A DNA stretch of 19,233 nt from Thermoproteota archaeon. GTDB taxonomy: Archaea; Thermoproteota; Methanomethylicia; Methanomethylicales; Methanomethylicaceae. Positions 13,075 through 19,233 of this stretch are shown here, piece after piece (position 1 is the first letter of the stretch; the number at the start of each line of letters is the position of its first letter). Under the pieces are notes generated by a model. That model made no database searches, was not told the DNA's origin, and worked only from the letters and a program-made list of their open reading frames with translations. The stretch spans positions 1 to 19,233 of the forward strand of contig JASFYK010000008.1 in NCBI GenBank assembly GCA_030055545.1, written 5' to 3'. The position numbers were made by a program, and so were the translations under genes.

Positions 13075-13109
13075 TCTTCTTCCCTGCCTATTTTGTTGGG
13101 GGTAACTAA

Positions 13110-13412
13110 GTGGAATTCTGTCCAAAGTGCGGGAAACTCTTGATGCCCGAGAAGAAGGACGAGAAGATATTCTTGGTCTGCAAGTCATGCGGCTTTCAGA
13201 AGTCAACCGCCGAGACGAAAGGGTACAAGATAGTCCAGCCTGTCGACGAGAGCAAGAGGAGGACTACGCTGATCGTGGAGGCTTCCCAGGTAAAGGGGAA
13301 ACGCCGGAGAGAAGAGGAGCACGAGCTGATAGCTGACAACTATGACTTGTATTCAGAATCCATGCTCGAGGAAGAAGAGGAGAGCGAATCTGAAGAGAGC
13401 GACTTCGAATAG
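13110..13412 (+). CDS. RpoM/TFS-like single zinc ribbon with acidic tail
   Basis: A 100-residue protein whose first 30 residues are a zinc ribbon (CPKCG, 18 residues, CKSCG) of the kind at the N-terminus of archaeal TFS and eukaryotic Rpb9. TFS has a second, C-terminal ribbon with catalytic Asp-Glu that enters the polymerase to stimulate RNA cleavage; here that ribbon is absent. Instead there is a basic linker (KGKRRREEEHE) and an acidic tail rich in Glu and Ser (LEEEEESESEESDFE). It therefore cannot act as a normal cleavage factor; it could still dock on RNA polymerase as Rpb9 does, or bind another partner. Start is the GTG at 13110 after GGGGGTAACTAA. It lies between the acidic 43-residue gene and ABCE1, 18 bases before the latter. 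Family call by the N-terminal ribbon only. Confidence 0.75.
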   Translation: MEFCPKCGKLLMPEKKDEKIFLVCKSCGFQKSTAETKGYKIVQPVDESKRRTTLIVEASQVKGKRRREEEHELIADNYDLYSESMLEEEEESESEESDFE

Positions 13413-13430
13413 GGTCCTTCCCGGGGGCAG

Positions 13431-15242
13431 TTGCAGGTGGCGCGGATCGTTGTACTTGACGCTGACTTCTGCAAGCCGGGGGAGTGCAGTAAGGAGTGCA
13501 TAAGATTCTGCCCTATCGTCAGGACTGGAGCCGAGGCAATAAAGTACGAGCCAGGGATGGACCGGCCACTCGTCGCTGAGAACCTCTGCACGGGCTGCGG
13601 CATCTGCGTGAAGAAGTGCCCGTTTGGGGCCCTGAACATAGTGAACCTGCCGGACGAGCTAGAGGAGGTTTGTGTGCACAGGTACGGCCCGAACACATTC
13701 AAGCTCTACCGCCTCCCGGTCCCGAAGGAAGGGGTCGTGGTCGGCCTCCTCGGCCCGAACGGAGCCGGGAAGTCTACATCACTGAAGATCCTGAGCGGCG
13801 AGATGATGCCGAACCTCGGGCTTTACGACTGCCCGCCTGACTGGAAGTCCATACTGCGCTTCTTCAGGGGCTCAGAACTCCAGGAGTACTTCAAAAAGCT
13901 CTCGGAAAAGAGGCTCAAGGTGGTCACCAAGCCGCAGTACATCGACCAGGCCCCAAAGCGCCTGACTGGGACCGTCAGGCAGCTGCTTGAGCGGATTGAC
14001 GAGCGGCACGCGCTCGATGAAGCATCGTCTTATCTGTCACTCGAACCTATAATGGACAAGGACATCCATGCCCTGAGCGGCGGCGAGCTCCAGCGCGTTG
14101 CGATCGCCGCTGTCTCGATAAGGAAGGCTGATGTCTACATATTCGACGAGCCGTCGAGCTACTTGGACGTCTACCAGAGGATGGCGATGGCAAAGCTAGT
14201 CCAGTCCCTGGCTGACGAGAGGAAGTACGTCATGGTCGCGGAGCACGACCTCGCTGTGCTGGACTACATCTCAGAGCAGGTGTGCCTCTTTTACGGCAAG
14301 CCAGGGGTCTATGGCATAGTATCCAAGCCGCACGGGGTCCGCGTTGGGATCAACATCTACCTCAAAGGGTACATCCCGGACGAGAACATCCGGTTCAGGA
14401 CCTCGGCCATAAGGTTCCACCTCTCCCCGACCCCGACTGAGTGGAGGTCGGAGGATGTGATGCTGAGGTGGGGATCCTTCCGGATCAGCCGTGGGGACTT
14501 TGTGCTGGATGCGAACGGCGGTGAGATACACCGGGGAGAGGTCGTCGGGATCGTGGGGCCGAACGGGACTGGCAAGACGACCTTTGTCAGGGTCATCGCT
14601 GGGGAGCTCCTGCCCGAGGAGGGATCCCCTGTAAACTTCGGCCTCCGGATCAGCTACAAGCCCCAGTACGTGGTACCCAGCACCACAAAGACGCTCAGGG
14701 AAGTCCTCAACTCGATAGACCCCGGACTGCTGAGCTCGCAGTGGTTCATCGACGAGATCTACACGCCCCTGGAGATCGAGCCCCTGCTCGACAGGAGCAT
14801 GGAGTCGATGAGCGGCGGCGAGCTCCAGCGCACTGCCGTGGCGGTCTGCCTCTCCAGGGAAGCTGAGCTCTACCTCCTGGATGAGCCTACTGCCCACTTG
14901 GACGTCGAGCACAGGCTCGTTGTTGCCAGGGCGATAAGGCGTGTCACAGAGAAGAAGGGAGCCGCCTCGTTCGTCGTCGAGCACGACATAGTGGCTAATG
15001 ACCTCCTATCCGACACCGTAATGGTTTTTGGCGGATCCCCTGGTAGGAGCGGGGTCGCCTCCGCACCGGTGGGCCTCAGGAAGGGCATGAACTACTTCCT
15101 TAAGAATGTCGGGATCACCTTCAGGAGGGACCCTGAGACCGGGCGTCCCCGCGTCAACAAGAGGGACTCCTGGCTTGACAGGTACCAGAAGGAGATTGGG
15201 GAGTACTACTACACTGAAGTGACCGGCGAGGACAGGCAGTAA
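13431..15242 (+). CDS. ABCE1/Rli1 ribosome recycling ATPase
   Basis: The archaeal ABCE1 (Rli1), which with aPelota or aRF1 splits the 70S ribosome after termination or rescue. It has everything expected: two 4Fe-4S clusters at the N-terminus (CKPGECSKECIRFCP and CTGCGICVKKCPFGAL), nucleotide domain 1 with Walker A GPNGAGKST, signature LSGGELQR and Walker B VYIFDEPSSYLD, a hinge, and domain 2 with GPNGTGKTT, MSGGELQR and LYLLDEPTAHLD, then the C-terminal hinge part. 603 residues is normal length. The start is the TTG at 13431 with GGGGGCAG just upstream; the GTG at 13437 is the alternative and gives MARIVVLD. Co-directional with the zinc-ribbon gene 18 bases upstream. Very sure. Confidence 0.97.
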   Translation: MQVARIVVLDADFCKPGECSKECIRFCPIVRTGAEAIKYEPGMDRPLVAENLCTGCGICVKKCPFGALNIVNLPDELEEVCVHRYGPNTFKLYRLPVPKEGVVVGLLGPNGAGKSTSLKILSGEMMPNLGLYDCPPDWKSILRFFRGSELQEYFKKLSEKRLKVVTKPQYIDQAPKRLTGTVRQLLERIDERHALDEASSYLSLEPIMDKDIHALSGGELQRVAIAAVSIRKADVYIFDEPSSYLDVYQRMAMAKLVQSLADERKYVMVAEHDLAVLDYISEQVCLFYGKPGVYGIVSKPHGVRVGINIYLKGYIPDENIRFRTSAIRFHLSPTPTEWRSEDVMLRWGSFRISRGDFVLDANGGEIHRGEVVGIVGPNGTGKTTFVRVIAGELLPEEGSPVNFGLRISYKPQYVVPSTTKTLREVLNSIDPGLLSSQWFIDEIYTPLEIEPLLDRSMESMSGGELQRTAVAVCLSREAELYLLDEPTAHLDVEHRLVVARAIRRVTEKKGAASFVVEHDIVANDLLSDTVMVFGGSPGRSGVASAPVGLRKGMNYFLKNVGITFRRDPETGRPRVNKRDSWLDRYQKEIGEYYYTEVTGEDRQ

Positions 15243-15257
15243 ACTGTATAAGCCATA

Positions 15258-15277
15258 TTTTTATAAGCGATATATCT
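15258..15277 (+). promoter_or_regulatory. HtpX promoter (TATA-like)
   Basis: TTTTTATAAG at 15258-15267 and a second A/T-rich box GATATATC just after it. Transcription would start at about 15288-15300, leaving a leader of zero to about a dozen bases. Confidence 0.5.
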
Positions 15278-15289
15278 GATTGAAATTCG

Positions 15290-15296
15290 GGTGATC
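15290..15296 (+). promoter_or_regulatory. Full GGTGATC ribosome binding site of htpX
   Basis: GGTGATC three bases ahead of the ATG at 15300 is the complete complement of the 3' end of archaeal 16S rRNA. It serves as a local reference for the start choices at other genes in this window (GGTGA at S17e, GGTG at the phosphoribosyltransferase). Confidence 0.65.
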
Positions 15297-15299
15297 TGA

Positions 15300-16160
15300 A
15301 TGCTCAGGCTCGCAGCAATGATGTTCCTGCTAACAGGAATCTTGGTCGGACTCGGGTACGTCGTTGGCTGGCTCTTCGGCAGCCCGGAGATCGTGACGCT
15401 GGGCGCACTGGTGCTCGCGATAGCCATGAACGCGATCTCGTACCTCTACAGCGACAGGATAGTCCTCTCGATGACCAGGGCGAAGGTGGTGAGCGAGAAC
15501 GAGTACCCTGCGCTGCACAGGATCGTGTCCTCCCTGGCGGCGAGCGCAGGCATGCCGAAGCCTAAAGTGGCTATAGTGAACTCAAACGTGCCAAATGCAT
15601 TCGCGACCGGGAGGGGACCCAGCAAGTCGGTCGTCGCAGTGACAACGGGGCTGCTCCAGCTGCTGAACGAGAATGAGCTCGAGGGCGTCCTGAGCCACGA
15701 GATAAGCCACGTGAAACACAGGGACGTGCTGGTGGCATCCGTAGCAGCCACAATCGCCGGAGCGATCAGCTACCTCGCGCTCATGGGTAGGTTCGGCGCT
15801 TTCTTCGGCGGCTCGAGGAACAGGGACGCGAACATGATAGCGCTCATCCTGAGCTTCCTTGCGCCCCTTGCAGCGTTCTTGGTCCAAACCGCGATCTCCA
15901 GGGGCAGGGAGTACGAGGCTGACAGGGAGGGCGCGCAGCTGAGCCGCAAGCCGCTCTCGCTCGCGAGCGCCCTGGAGAAGATCGAGCGCACAGTCAAGGG
16001 AGGCGCCCGACTGAACATCAACCCGTCAACGAGCCCGCTCTGGATAGTCAACCCGTTCAGGGGGGACGCGGTGATGGAAATGTTCTCGACGCACCCGTCG
16101 ACGTGGAAGAGGATAGAGCGGCTGAAGGCTATGGCGATGAGCGTCGGCACGCTGCAGTGA
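15300..16160 (+). CDS. htpX: HtpX-like membrane zinc metalloprotease (M48)
   Basis: A 286-residue membrane metalloprotease of the M48B family, which clears misfolded membrane proteins. The active site HEISHVKHRD (His133, Glu134, His137) and the third zinc ligand in REYEADREGA (Glu204) are present. Two N-terminal helices (residues about 8-28 and 31-50) and two more after the active site (VASVAATIAGAISYLALMG and ALILSFLAPLAAFLVQTAI) match the family's topology. The conserved C-terminal FSTHPSTWKRIERLK is intact, so the protein looks complete. The ATG at 15300 is fixed by the GGTGATC site. A zinc-ribbon membrane protein follows 14 bases later, probably co-transcribed. Confidence 0.95.
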   Translation: MLRLAAMMFLLTGILVGLGYVVGWLFGSPEIVTLGALVLAIAMNAISYLYSDRIVLSMTRAKVVSENEYPALHRIVSSLAASAGMPKPKVAIVNSNVPNAFATGRGPSKSVVAVTTGLLQLLNENELEGVLSHEISHVKHRDVLVASVAATIAGAISYLALMGRFGAFFGGSRNRDANMIALILSFLAPLAAFLVQTAISRGREYEADREGAQLSRKPLSLASALEKIERTVKGGARLNINPSTSPLWIVNPFRGDAVMEMFSTHPSTWKRIERLKAMAMSVGTLQ

Positions 16161-16174
16161 TTGGAGGACTTTGG

Positions 16175-16405
16175 TTGACAGAGAGCGATAAAAGCGCAAA
16201 GAAGCCCTACATATACCCGCACAGGCACTGCCTCTACTGCGGGAGGATAATCGAGGTCAAGGGAAGAGACTACTGCCTCAAGTGCAAGCCCGAGTACGTG
16301 AAGGAGCAGTCGAAGGTAAAACGGTCGAAGAAGTTCCAGCGCTACCTCCTCTTCTACATTATCGCGGTCTTCGCGATCCTGGTGCTGGTCGTACTCTTCG
16401 CCTGA
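16175..16405 (+). CDS. Zinc-ribbon plus one membrane helix (DUF2116-like)
   Basis: A 76-residue protein. Residues about 18-37 form a zinc ribbon (HCLYCG ... YCLKCKPEY), a basic linker follows (KVKRSKKFQRY), then a single C-terminal membrane helix (LLFYIIAVFAILVLVVLFA), so it is tail-anchored with the ribbon in the cytoplasm. The arrangement is that of archaeal DUF2116 proteins, whose function is not known to me. The start is the TTG at 16175, five bases after GGAGGAC. It probably shares the htpX transcript and ends six bases before a tRNA gene. Family assignment is from memory of the motif arrangement, so only fairly sure. Confidence 0.7.
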   Translation: MTESDKSAKKPYIYPHRHCLYCGRIIEVKGRDYCLKCKPEYVKEQSKVKRSKKFQRYLLFYIIAVFAILVLVVLFA

Positions 16406-16411
16406 TGGCGT

Positions 16412-16503
16412 GGGTCCGTGGCCTAGTCCGGATCAGGGTGTCGGCCTCCGGAACTCGTGGGGAGAGCCGATGGTCGAGGGTTCGAATCCCTCCGGACCCG
16501 CCA
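16412..16503 (+). tRNA. tRNA-Arg(CCG) with intron, CCA encoded
   Basis: The acceptor stem GGGTCCG/CGGACCC pairs over 7 bases (16412-16418 with 16493-16499); discriminator G at 16500 and CCA at 16501-16503 are encoded. The D arm is GCCT/GGGT with the GG of the loop at 16430-16431. The T arm is GAGGG-TTCGAAT-CCCTC. The anticodon stem TCGGC/GCCGA encloses 20 bases rather than 7, so a 13-base intron must be removed, which leaves the loop CTCCGGA with anticodon CCG and G37. The body (GTGGCCTAG, G73) resembles archaeal tRNA-Arg. An alternative splice register would give CCA (Trp), but G73 and the body favour Arg. Confidence 0.85.
16452..16464 (+). other. 13-base intron in tRNA-Arg
   Basis: Assuming the canonical 37/38 position, the intron is AACTCGTGGGGAG. 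The exon bases CTCC (16446-16449) can pair with GGAG (16461-16464), so the splice motif is probably a relaxed bulge-helix-loop and not a full bulge-helix-bulge. Exact cut sites are uncertain by one or two bases because of the repeated G and A. Confidence 0.6.
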
Positions 16504-16518
16504 GTTCTTTTCAAAACG

Positions 16519-16538
16519 AACTTTTTTATTCTTTTTAC
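16519..16538 (+). terminator. T-rich terminator after tRNA-Arg
   Basis: TTTTTTATTCTTTTT begins about 18 bases after the CCA and fits an archaeal poly-U terminator for the htpX to tRNA unit. The 150 bases between it and the next gene hold nothing I can call. Confidence 0.65.
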
Positions 16539-16688
16539 GATCCCGCCTCATGGCGGCAGTTAGTTAAAGGCACTATTCAGTACCTTTCAAAGATGAGAAG
16601 TAACCCTGTGTTCGCCGGAGGACTTCCCTCGTTTCAACGGTACCTCTAACCTGAAGCCATGTCGCCGCTCAGCGCGAGCTGGCGATGG

Positions 16689-17237
16689 CTATCCGACATC
16701 CCGTCCGATCTCGAGCCTGTACGCTGCAAGGTCTACCCGCTTCCCCCAGGGGGCATCGACACTCAACTCGCTCACTAGCTCAAACCCATTCTTCTCGTAG
16801 AATGCCCTGGCCCTGCGTTCATCCTTCCCCGCGTAGACTATTAGTTCCTTCCTCCCCTCCCTGGCTTGGTCCTCGACGGCGAACGCGAGGAGCTGGCTGC
16901 CGAACCCCCTCCCCGTGTGCCCTGGGAACATGACTATCCTGTCCAGCTCTGCCTTTTCGCTTCCCTGCGGCACCATCTGGCAAAAGCCGACTATCTCGTC
17001 CCCCTCCAACGCAAGGTAGAACTTTGAGCCTCTGGACGCAGCCTCCTTCAGCGCCTCCTCAGAGAAGGCCTTTCTCACATAGTCCTCCGGTATCCCGAAT
17101 TTTGTCACATTTTCCTGGTAGAAGTTGCTCGAGCGGTCGAGGGAGTTCAGAATCCTGGAGCTGAGCCTCGGCAGATCCTCTATTCCTGCCACCCTGTACT
17201 CGACCAATTTCCTCCCCCTGTAAATATGGGGAGCCAT
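16689..17237 (-). CDS. GNAT family N-acetyltransferase
   Basis: A 182-residue acetyltransferase of the GNAT fold, which moves an acetyl group from acetyl-CoA to an amine. Support: YLALEGDEIVGFCQM (beta4), ELDRIVMFPGHTGRGFGSQLLAFAVEDQA with the CoA pyrophosphate loop as HTGRGFG in place of the usual Q/RxxGxG/A, and the end ARAFYEKNGFEL. The substrate cannot be told; protein N-terminal and small-molecule types are both possible. The start is the ATG at 17237; a TTG at 17207 with GGGGGAGG three bases upstream is an equal alternative, and an A/T-rich box at 17249-17258 would fit that one better. It is a single gene downstream of the sugar kinase on the same strand, 67 bases away. Confidence 0.85.
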   Translation of the reverse strand: MAPHIYRGRKLVEYRVAGIEDLPRLSSRILNSLDRSSNFYQENVTKFGIPEDYVRKAFSEEALKEAASRGSKFYLALEGDEIVGFCQMVPQGSEKAELDRIVMFPGHTGRGFGSQLLAFAVEDQAREGRKELIVYAGKDERRARAFYEKNGFELVSELSVDAPWGKRVDLAAYRLEIGRDVG

Positions 17238-17248
17238 GTGAAAAATAG

Positions 17249-17258
17249 TTTATTTTTT
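17249..17258 (-). promoter_or_regulatory. A/T-rich candidate promoter of the GNAT gene
   Basis: AAAAATAAAC on the minus strand, with transcription expected near 17228. This falls after the ATG at 17237 and before the TTG at 17207, so it bears on the choice of start. Confidence 0.3.
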
Positions 17259-17304
17259 GAACAACAAATGGAAAATCCTTTTCCTGAAGCCCACCTTAAC
17301 AGGG

Positions 17305-18219
17305 TCAGTTCCTCGACAGGAAATCTTCGACTTCCTTCCTGCTGGGCGTCTCATGCGAGCCGAGCCTCGTCACTTTCAGCGCAGCCACCGCGTTCGCGAA
17401 CCTTATCGCGTCATGGAGCCCCTCACCTTCGCTTAGCGCCATGATCATCCCCGCGGCGAACGCATCGCCTGCACCTGTAGTGTCTATAGCATCCACCCTG
17501 AAGGCGGGTATCAGCTTCCCAGAGCTGCCGTCCGATAGGTAGACTCCCCTCGCCCCGAGCTTGACGACAACGCTCTTGGCCCCCTGCTTCATGAGCGAAG
17601 CTGCTGCCATCTCCGGGTCATCGTGCCCCGTGAGCGCCTTGGCCTCCTTCCCGTTCAGCAGCAAGAGATCCACGTGTTCGAGGACTGGCCTGATGTGCCC
17701 GATCCCCCTGTTGATCAGGAGCCTACCTGGATCGAAAGTCACCGTTATCCCCGCCTCCTTCGCCCGTGAGGCTATCTTTGTTGCGGTGTCCACCCTCAGG
17801 CTCGCGATGTGGACGGCCTGGTAGCCCTTAAGGGCGGTGTCGGCGATGTCCTCCGGCTCTAGGGTCTCCGCGGCCTCCTTGCGACCGAACATGAAGACCT
17901 CCCCGTGCCTGTTGATGATTATTATCGTGTAGCCCGTGCGGTTGACCAGGTCGACCTTGACCTCGTCCAGCGGGACCCTTTCCCTGAGGAGCTCGTCCAC
18001 AGCCATCCTCCCGAACTCGTCCATCCCGATCTTACCGAGGAGCATGCAGCACCCCCCGAGCCTCCTCACGCCTATCGAGACGTTGGCTGCGGATCCGCCG
18101 ACCCCGTAACTGAGCTCCTTCACCTCGTTGAACTGGTCGCTGCTGCTGATCTCGTCGACCCTAACCCTGATGTCCGCGAGAATGTGCCCTGCAGCCAAGA
18201 TCATCCCCGTTTCCGACAC
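17305..18219 (-). CDS. PfkB-family sugar kinase
   Basis: A 304-residue kinase of the ribokinase/PfkB family. Signature 1 is YGVGGSAANVSIGVRRLGG near residue 38-56; signature 2, IDTTGAGDAFAAGMI, near residue 247, contains the catalytic Asp and the anion hole; VVVKLGARGVYL precedes it. Members phosphorylate ribose, fructose, fructose-6-phosphate, nucleosides or KDG, and sequence alone does not tell which. Its start (GTG 18219, or ATG 18204) lies six bases after the stop of the aldolase gene, so the two are surely co-transcribed, favouring a fructose- or hexose-phosphate substrate. That is inference. Confident as a PfkB kinase. Confidence 0.9.
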   Translation of the reverse strand: MSETGMILAAGHILADIRVRVDEISSSDQFNEVKELSYGVGGSAANVSIGVRRLGGCCMLLGKIGMDEFGRMAVDELLRERVPLDEVKVDLVNRTGYTIIIINRHGEVFMFGRKEAAETLEPEDIADTALKGYQAVHIASLRVDTATKIASRAKEAGITVTFDPGRLLINRGIGHIRPVLEHVDLLLLNGKEAKALTGHDDPEMAAASLMKQGAKSVVVKLGARGVYLSDGSSGKLIPAFRVDAIDTTGAGDAFAAGMIMALSEGEGLHDAIRFANAVAALKVTRLGSHETPSRKEVEDFLSRN

Positions 18220-18225
18220 CCCCGA

Positions 18226-19032
18226 TCAGAGCCTCTCGGGATCCGTCCCCTTGTGCACGATCTCTAGGATCGCCCTCGCCGTTCCCGCGAAGTCCTGGCT
18301 CTGGAAGACGTTCCTCCCGACCACGACTCCCGCTCCCCCGGCGTCCATGACGCTCTTGACAGTCCTCAAGAACTCCTTCGGGTCCTCGGTCTTCGCGCCC
18401 CCGCTCATCAGGACAGGGACCGGCACCGACTCGACCACGCGCCTGAAGCTCTCGGCGCTCCCCGTGTAGTGGGTCTTTATAATGTCAGCGCCTATCTCAA
18501 CGCTCGCCCTCGAGGCGTACTTCACGATGTACTCGTCGTGCCTTTCTATTATCGAAGGGCCGCGCGGGTATGCCAGGATCATCACCGGCACGCCGAGCCT
18601 TTCGCTCTCCGAGACTATCGCGGCGAACTCCTCGGCCATGGCATCCTCGCCGGGCGCACCCCAGTAGACCGTCGCAGCCACCCCGTCCGCTCCCATCGCA
18701 ACGGCGTCCTCCACGAACCCTATCCTGTACTGCTGCATCTGCATGTCCGGCGGCCTTAGCGACGTCTTCCCAGTCAGCTTTATGATGACCGGAACCCTGC
18801 CCGCCCAAAGGTCTGCAGTCGCCTGTGCAACCCCCCTGGTGAGCATGAGGGCATCGACCCCGGACTCGACGGCGAGATCGACCACCTTCCTCGGGTTAGA
18901 CCTCTCGGGCATGAAATCAGAGGGTCCGTGCTCGAAGCCGTGGTCGAAGGCAAACACCACTCCTTTTCCGCCCTTCAGTATCCTGCTGAGCCTTACTTTT
19001 TTCCCAATACCAGAGCAGCTCTCCAATTGCAT
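18226..19032 (-). CDS. Class I archaeal fructose-bisphosphate aldolase (DhnA/FbaB type)
   Basis: A 268-residue TIM-barrel aldolase that makes and breaks fructose-1,6-bisphosphate through a Schiff base. The lysine is Lys186 (ADIIKTHYTG); Tyr155 (ILAYPRG) and Asp30 (FAFDHGFEHGPSDF) are the other family residues, and the Lys-Tyr spacing of 31 is that of the Thermoproteus enzyme. VLMSGGAKTEDP and AGVVVGRNVFQS bind phosphate. The EHGPxDF form of the first motif separates it from the related ADH synthase of aromatic amino acid synthesis. The ATG at 19032 starts the conserved part; the frame runs open to 19104, but the promoter-like GATTTATTGG at 19065-19074 lies inside that extension. It heads a two-gene unit with the sugar kinase. 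Confidence 0.85.
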   Translation of the reverse strand: MQLESCSGIGKKVRLSRILKGGKGVVFAFDHGFEHGPSDFMPERSNPRKVVDLAVESGVDALMLTRGVAQATADLWAGRVPVIIKLTGKTSLRPPDMQMQQYRIGFVEDAVAMGADGVAATVYWGAPGEDAMAEEFAAIVSESERLGVPVMILAYPRGPSIIERHDEYIVKYASRASVEIGADIIKTHYTGSAESFRRVVESVPVPVLMSGGAKTEDPKEFLRTVKSVMDAGGAGVVVGRNVFQSQDFAGTARAILEIVHKGTDPERL

Positions 19033-19064
19033 AACGACGCGCTCCTCTCTATCTTCTACCGCAC

Positions 19065-19074
19065 CCAATAAATC
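19065..19074 (-). promoter_or_regulatory. TATA-like box of the aldolase-kinase unit
   Basis: GATTTATTGG on the minus strand; transcription would start near 19043, about eleven bases before the ATG at 19032. It supports that start over 19104. Confidence 0.45.
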
Positions 19075-19144
19075 CCTTTGCATGGACAGAATAGGTGAAA
19101 GCACTCAACGGTGGGTATGGAAGGGATGCCCGCCTCAAGTCCGC

Positions 19145-19233
19145 TCACCTCATCACGAGCTTCTCGAACTCCTCGAGCCCTGCCCTGATCATCTCCTCGG
19201 TTATTGACCCAAGGGGCGTAGGCGTCTCGCAGA
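19145..19233 (-). CDS. C-terminal end of an unrecognised gene (partial)
   Basis: The minus strand is open from the right edge to a TGA at 19145-19147. The visible 28 residues begin CETPTPLGSITEEM and end FEKLVMR, and look like a closing amphipathic helix rich in Glu. The rest lies outside the window. I do not recognise the family. It is on the same strand as the aldolase and ends 112 bases ahead of it, with a separate promoter between. Confidence 0.6.
   Translation of the reverse strand, partial: CETPTPLGSITEEMIRAGLEEFEKLVMR

Noticed and set aside
12868..13206. Upstream extension of the Sua5-THUMP frame with hydrophobic repeats (FFVLRPFVL)
   Set aside because: It is the antisense of the acidic Glu/Asp repeat gene, where GAA/GAG codons read as Phe/Leu. 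The family start is MPCK at 12867, which the promoter also supports.
14271..14984. 237-residue open frame on the minus strand
   Set aside because: Antisense to ABCE1, whose motifs are unbroken through this stretch; the open frame follows from its high GC at third positions.
16446..16465. Reading the tRNA as a long-variable-arm type (Ser/Leu)
   Set aside because: The variable loop is five bases (TGGTC) once the TCGGC/GCCGA anticodon stem is paired, so the extra bases are an intron.
16588..16654. Possible C/D box small RNA (AAGATGA ... CTGA, about 65 bases apart)
   Set aside because: The C box has one mismatch, the inner D'/C' boxes are unclear and the flanks pair only through the D box itself. 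Too weak without a target match.
1..19233. CRISPR array, insertion sequence, integrase or attachment site
   Set aside because: No spaced direct repeats beyond the one coding tandem repeat, no transposase or recombinase motif, and no duplicated tRNA end next to tRNA-Arg.

Overview
The window is chromosomal DNA of an archaeon. It carries an archaeal histone, a group II chaperonin (thermosome), ABCE1/Rli1, ribosomal protein S17e, a KEOPS subunit (Cgi121), an Fap7/AK6 kinase, GGTGATC-type ribosome binding sites and A/T-rich TATA-like boxes. Together with an SPLVEE-type pilin signal and a HerA-like ATPase, the gene set fits a TACK-type lineage (Bathyarchaeia or deep-branching Thaumarchaeota relatives), but the lineage is an inference. 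There is no CRISPR array, transposase or obvious mobile element.

Region 1 (1-5946) is a surface-machine locus. A + strand run of overlapping or nearly abutting genes encodes a tiny helical protein, a TadA/GspE-type secretion ATPase with an N-terminal cysteine cluster, two separate one-domain T2SF/TadC-like membrane proteins, a very small class III (type IV) prepilin with Glu at +5, and a membrane-anchored HerA/VirB4-like (CedB-like) ATPase. Two tiny one-helix membrane proteins run divergently on the minus strand. A pilus engine joined to a HerA/VirB4-type DNA-pump ATPase is the best candidate here for an undescribed system, possibly DNA exchange or uptake.

Region 2 (5891-9158) is housekeeping: AK6/Fap7, thermosome and histone on the minus strand, each with its own promoter, then S17e on the + strand with a long Glu/Ala-rich tail.

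Region 3 (9205-12867) is a + strand operon of a free serine kinase (SerK) homologue, a ubiquitin-like/MoaD sulfur carrier, a COG2236 phosphoribosyltransferase and the KEOPS subunit Cgi121. It runs head-on into a minus-strand gene that fuses a YrdC/Sua5 domain to a THUMP domain. Cgi121 and Sua5 both serve tRNA t6A37 synthesis.

Region 4 (12943-16503, +) holds a 43-residue hyper-acidic repeat protein, an RpoM/TFS-like single zinc ribbon with an acidic tail, ABCE1, then HtpX, a zinc-ribbon membrane protein and an intron-containing tRNA-Arg(CCG).

Region 5 (16689-19233, -) encodes a GNAT acetyltransferase, a PfkB-family sugar kinase and a class I archaeal fructose-bisphosphate aldolase, which form a probable two-gene unit, plus the C-terminal end of an unrecognised gene.
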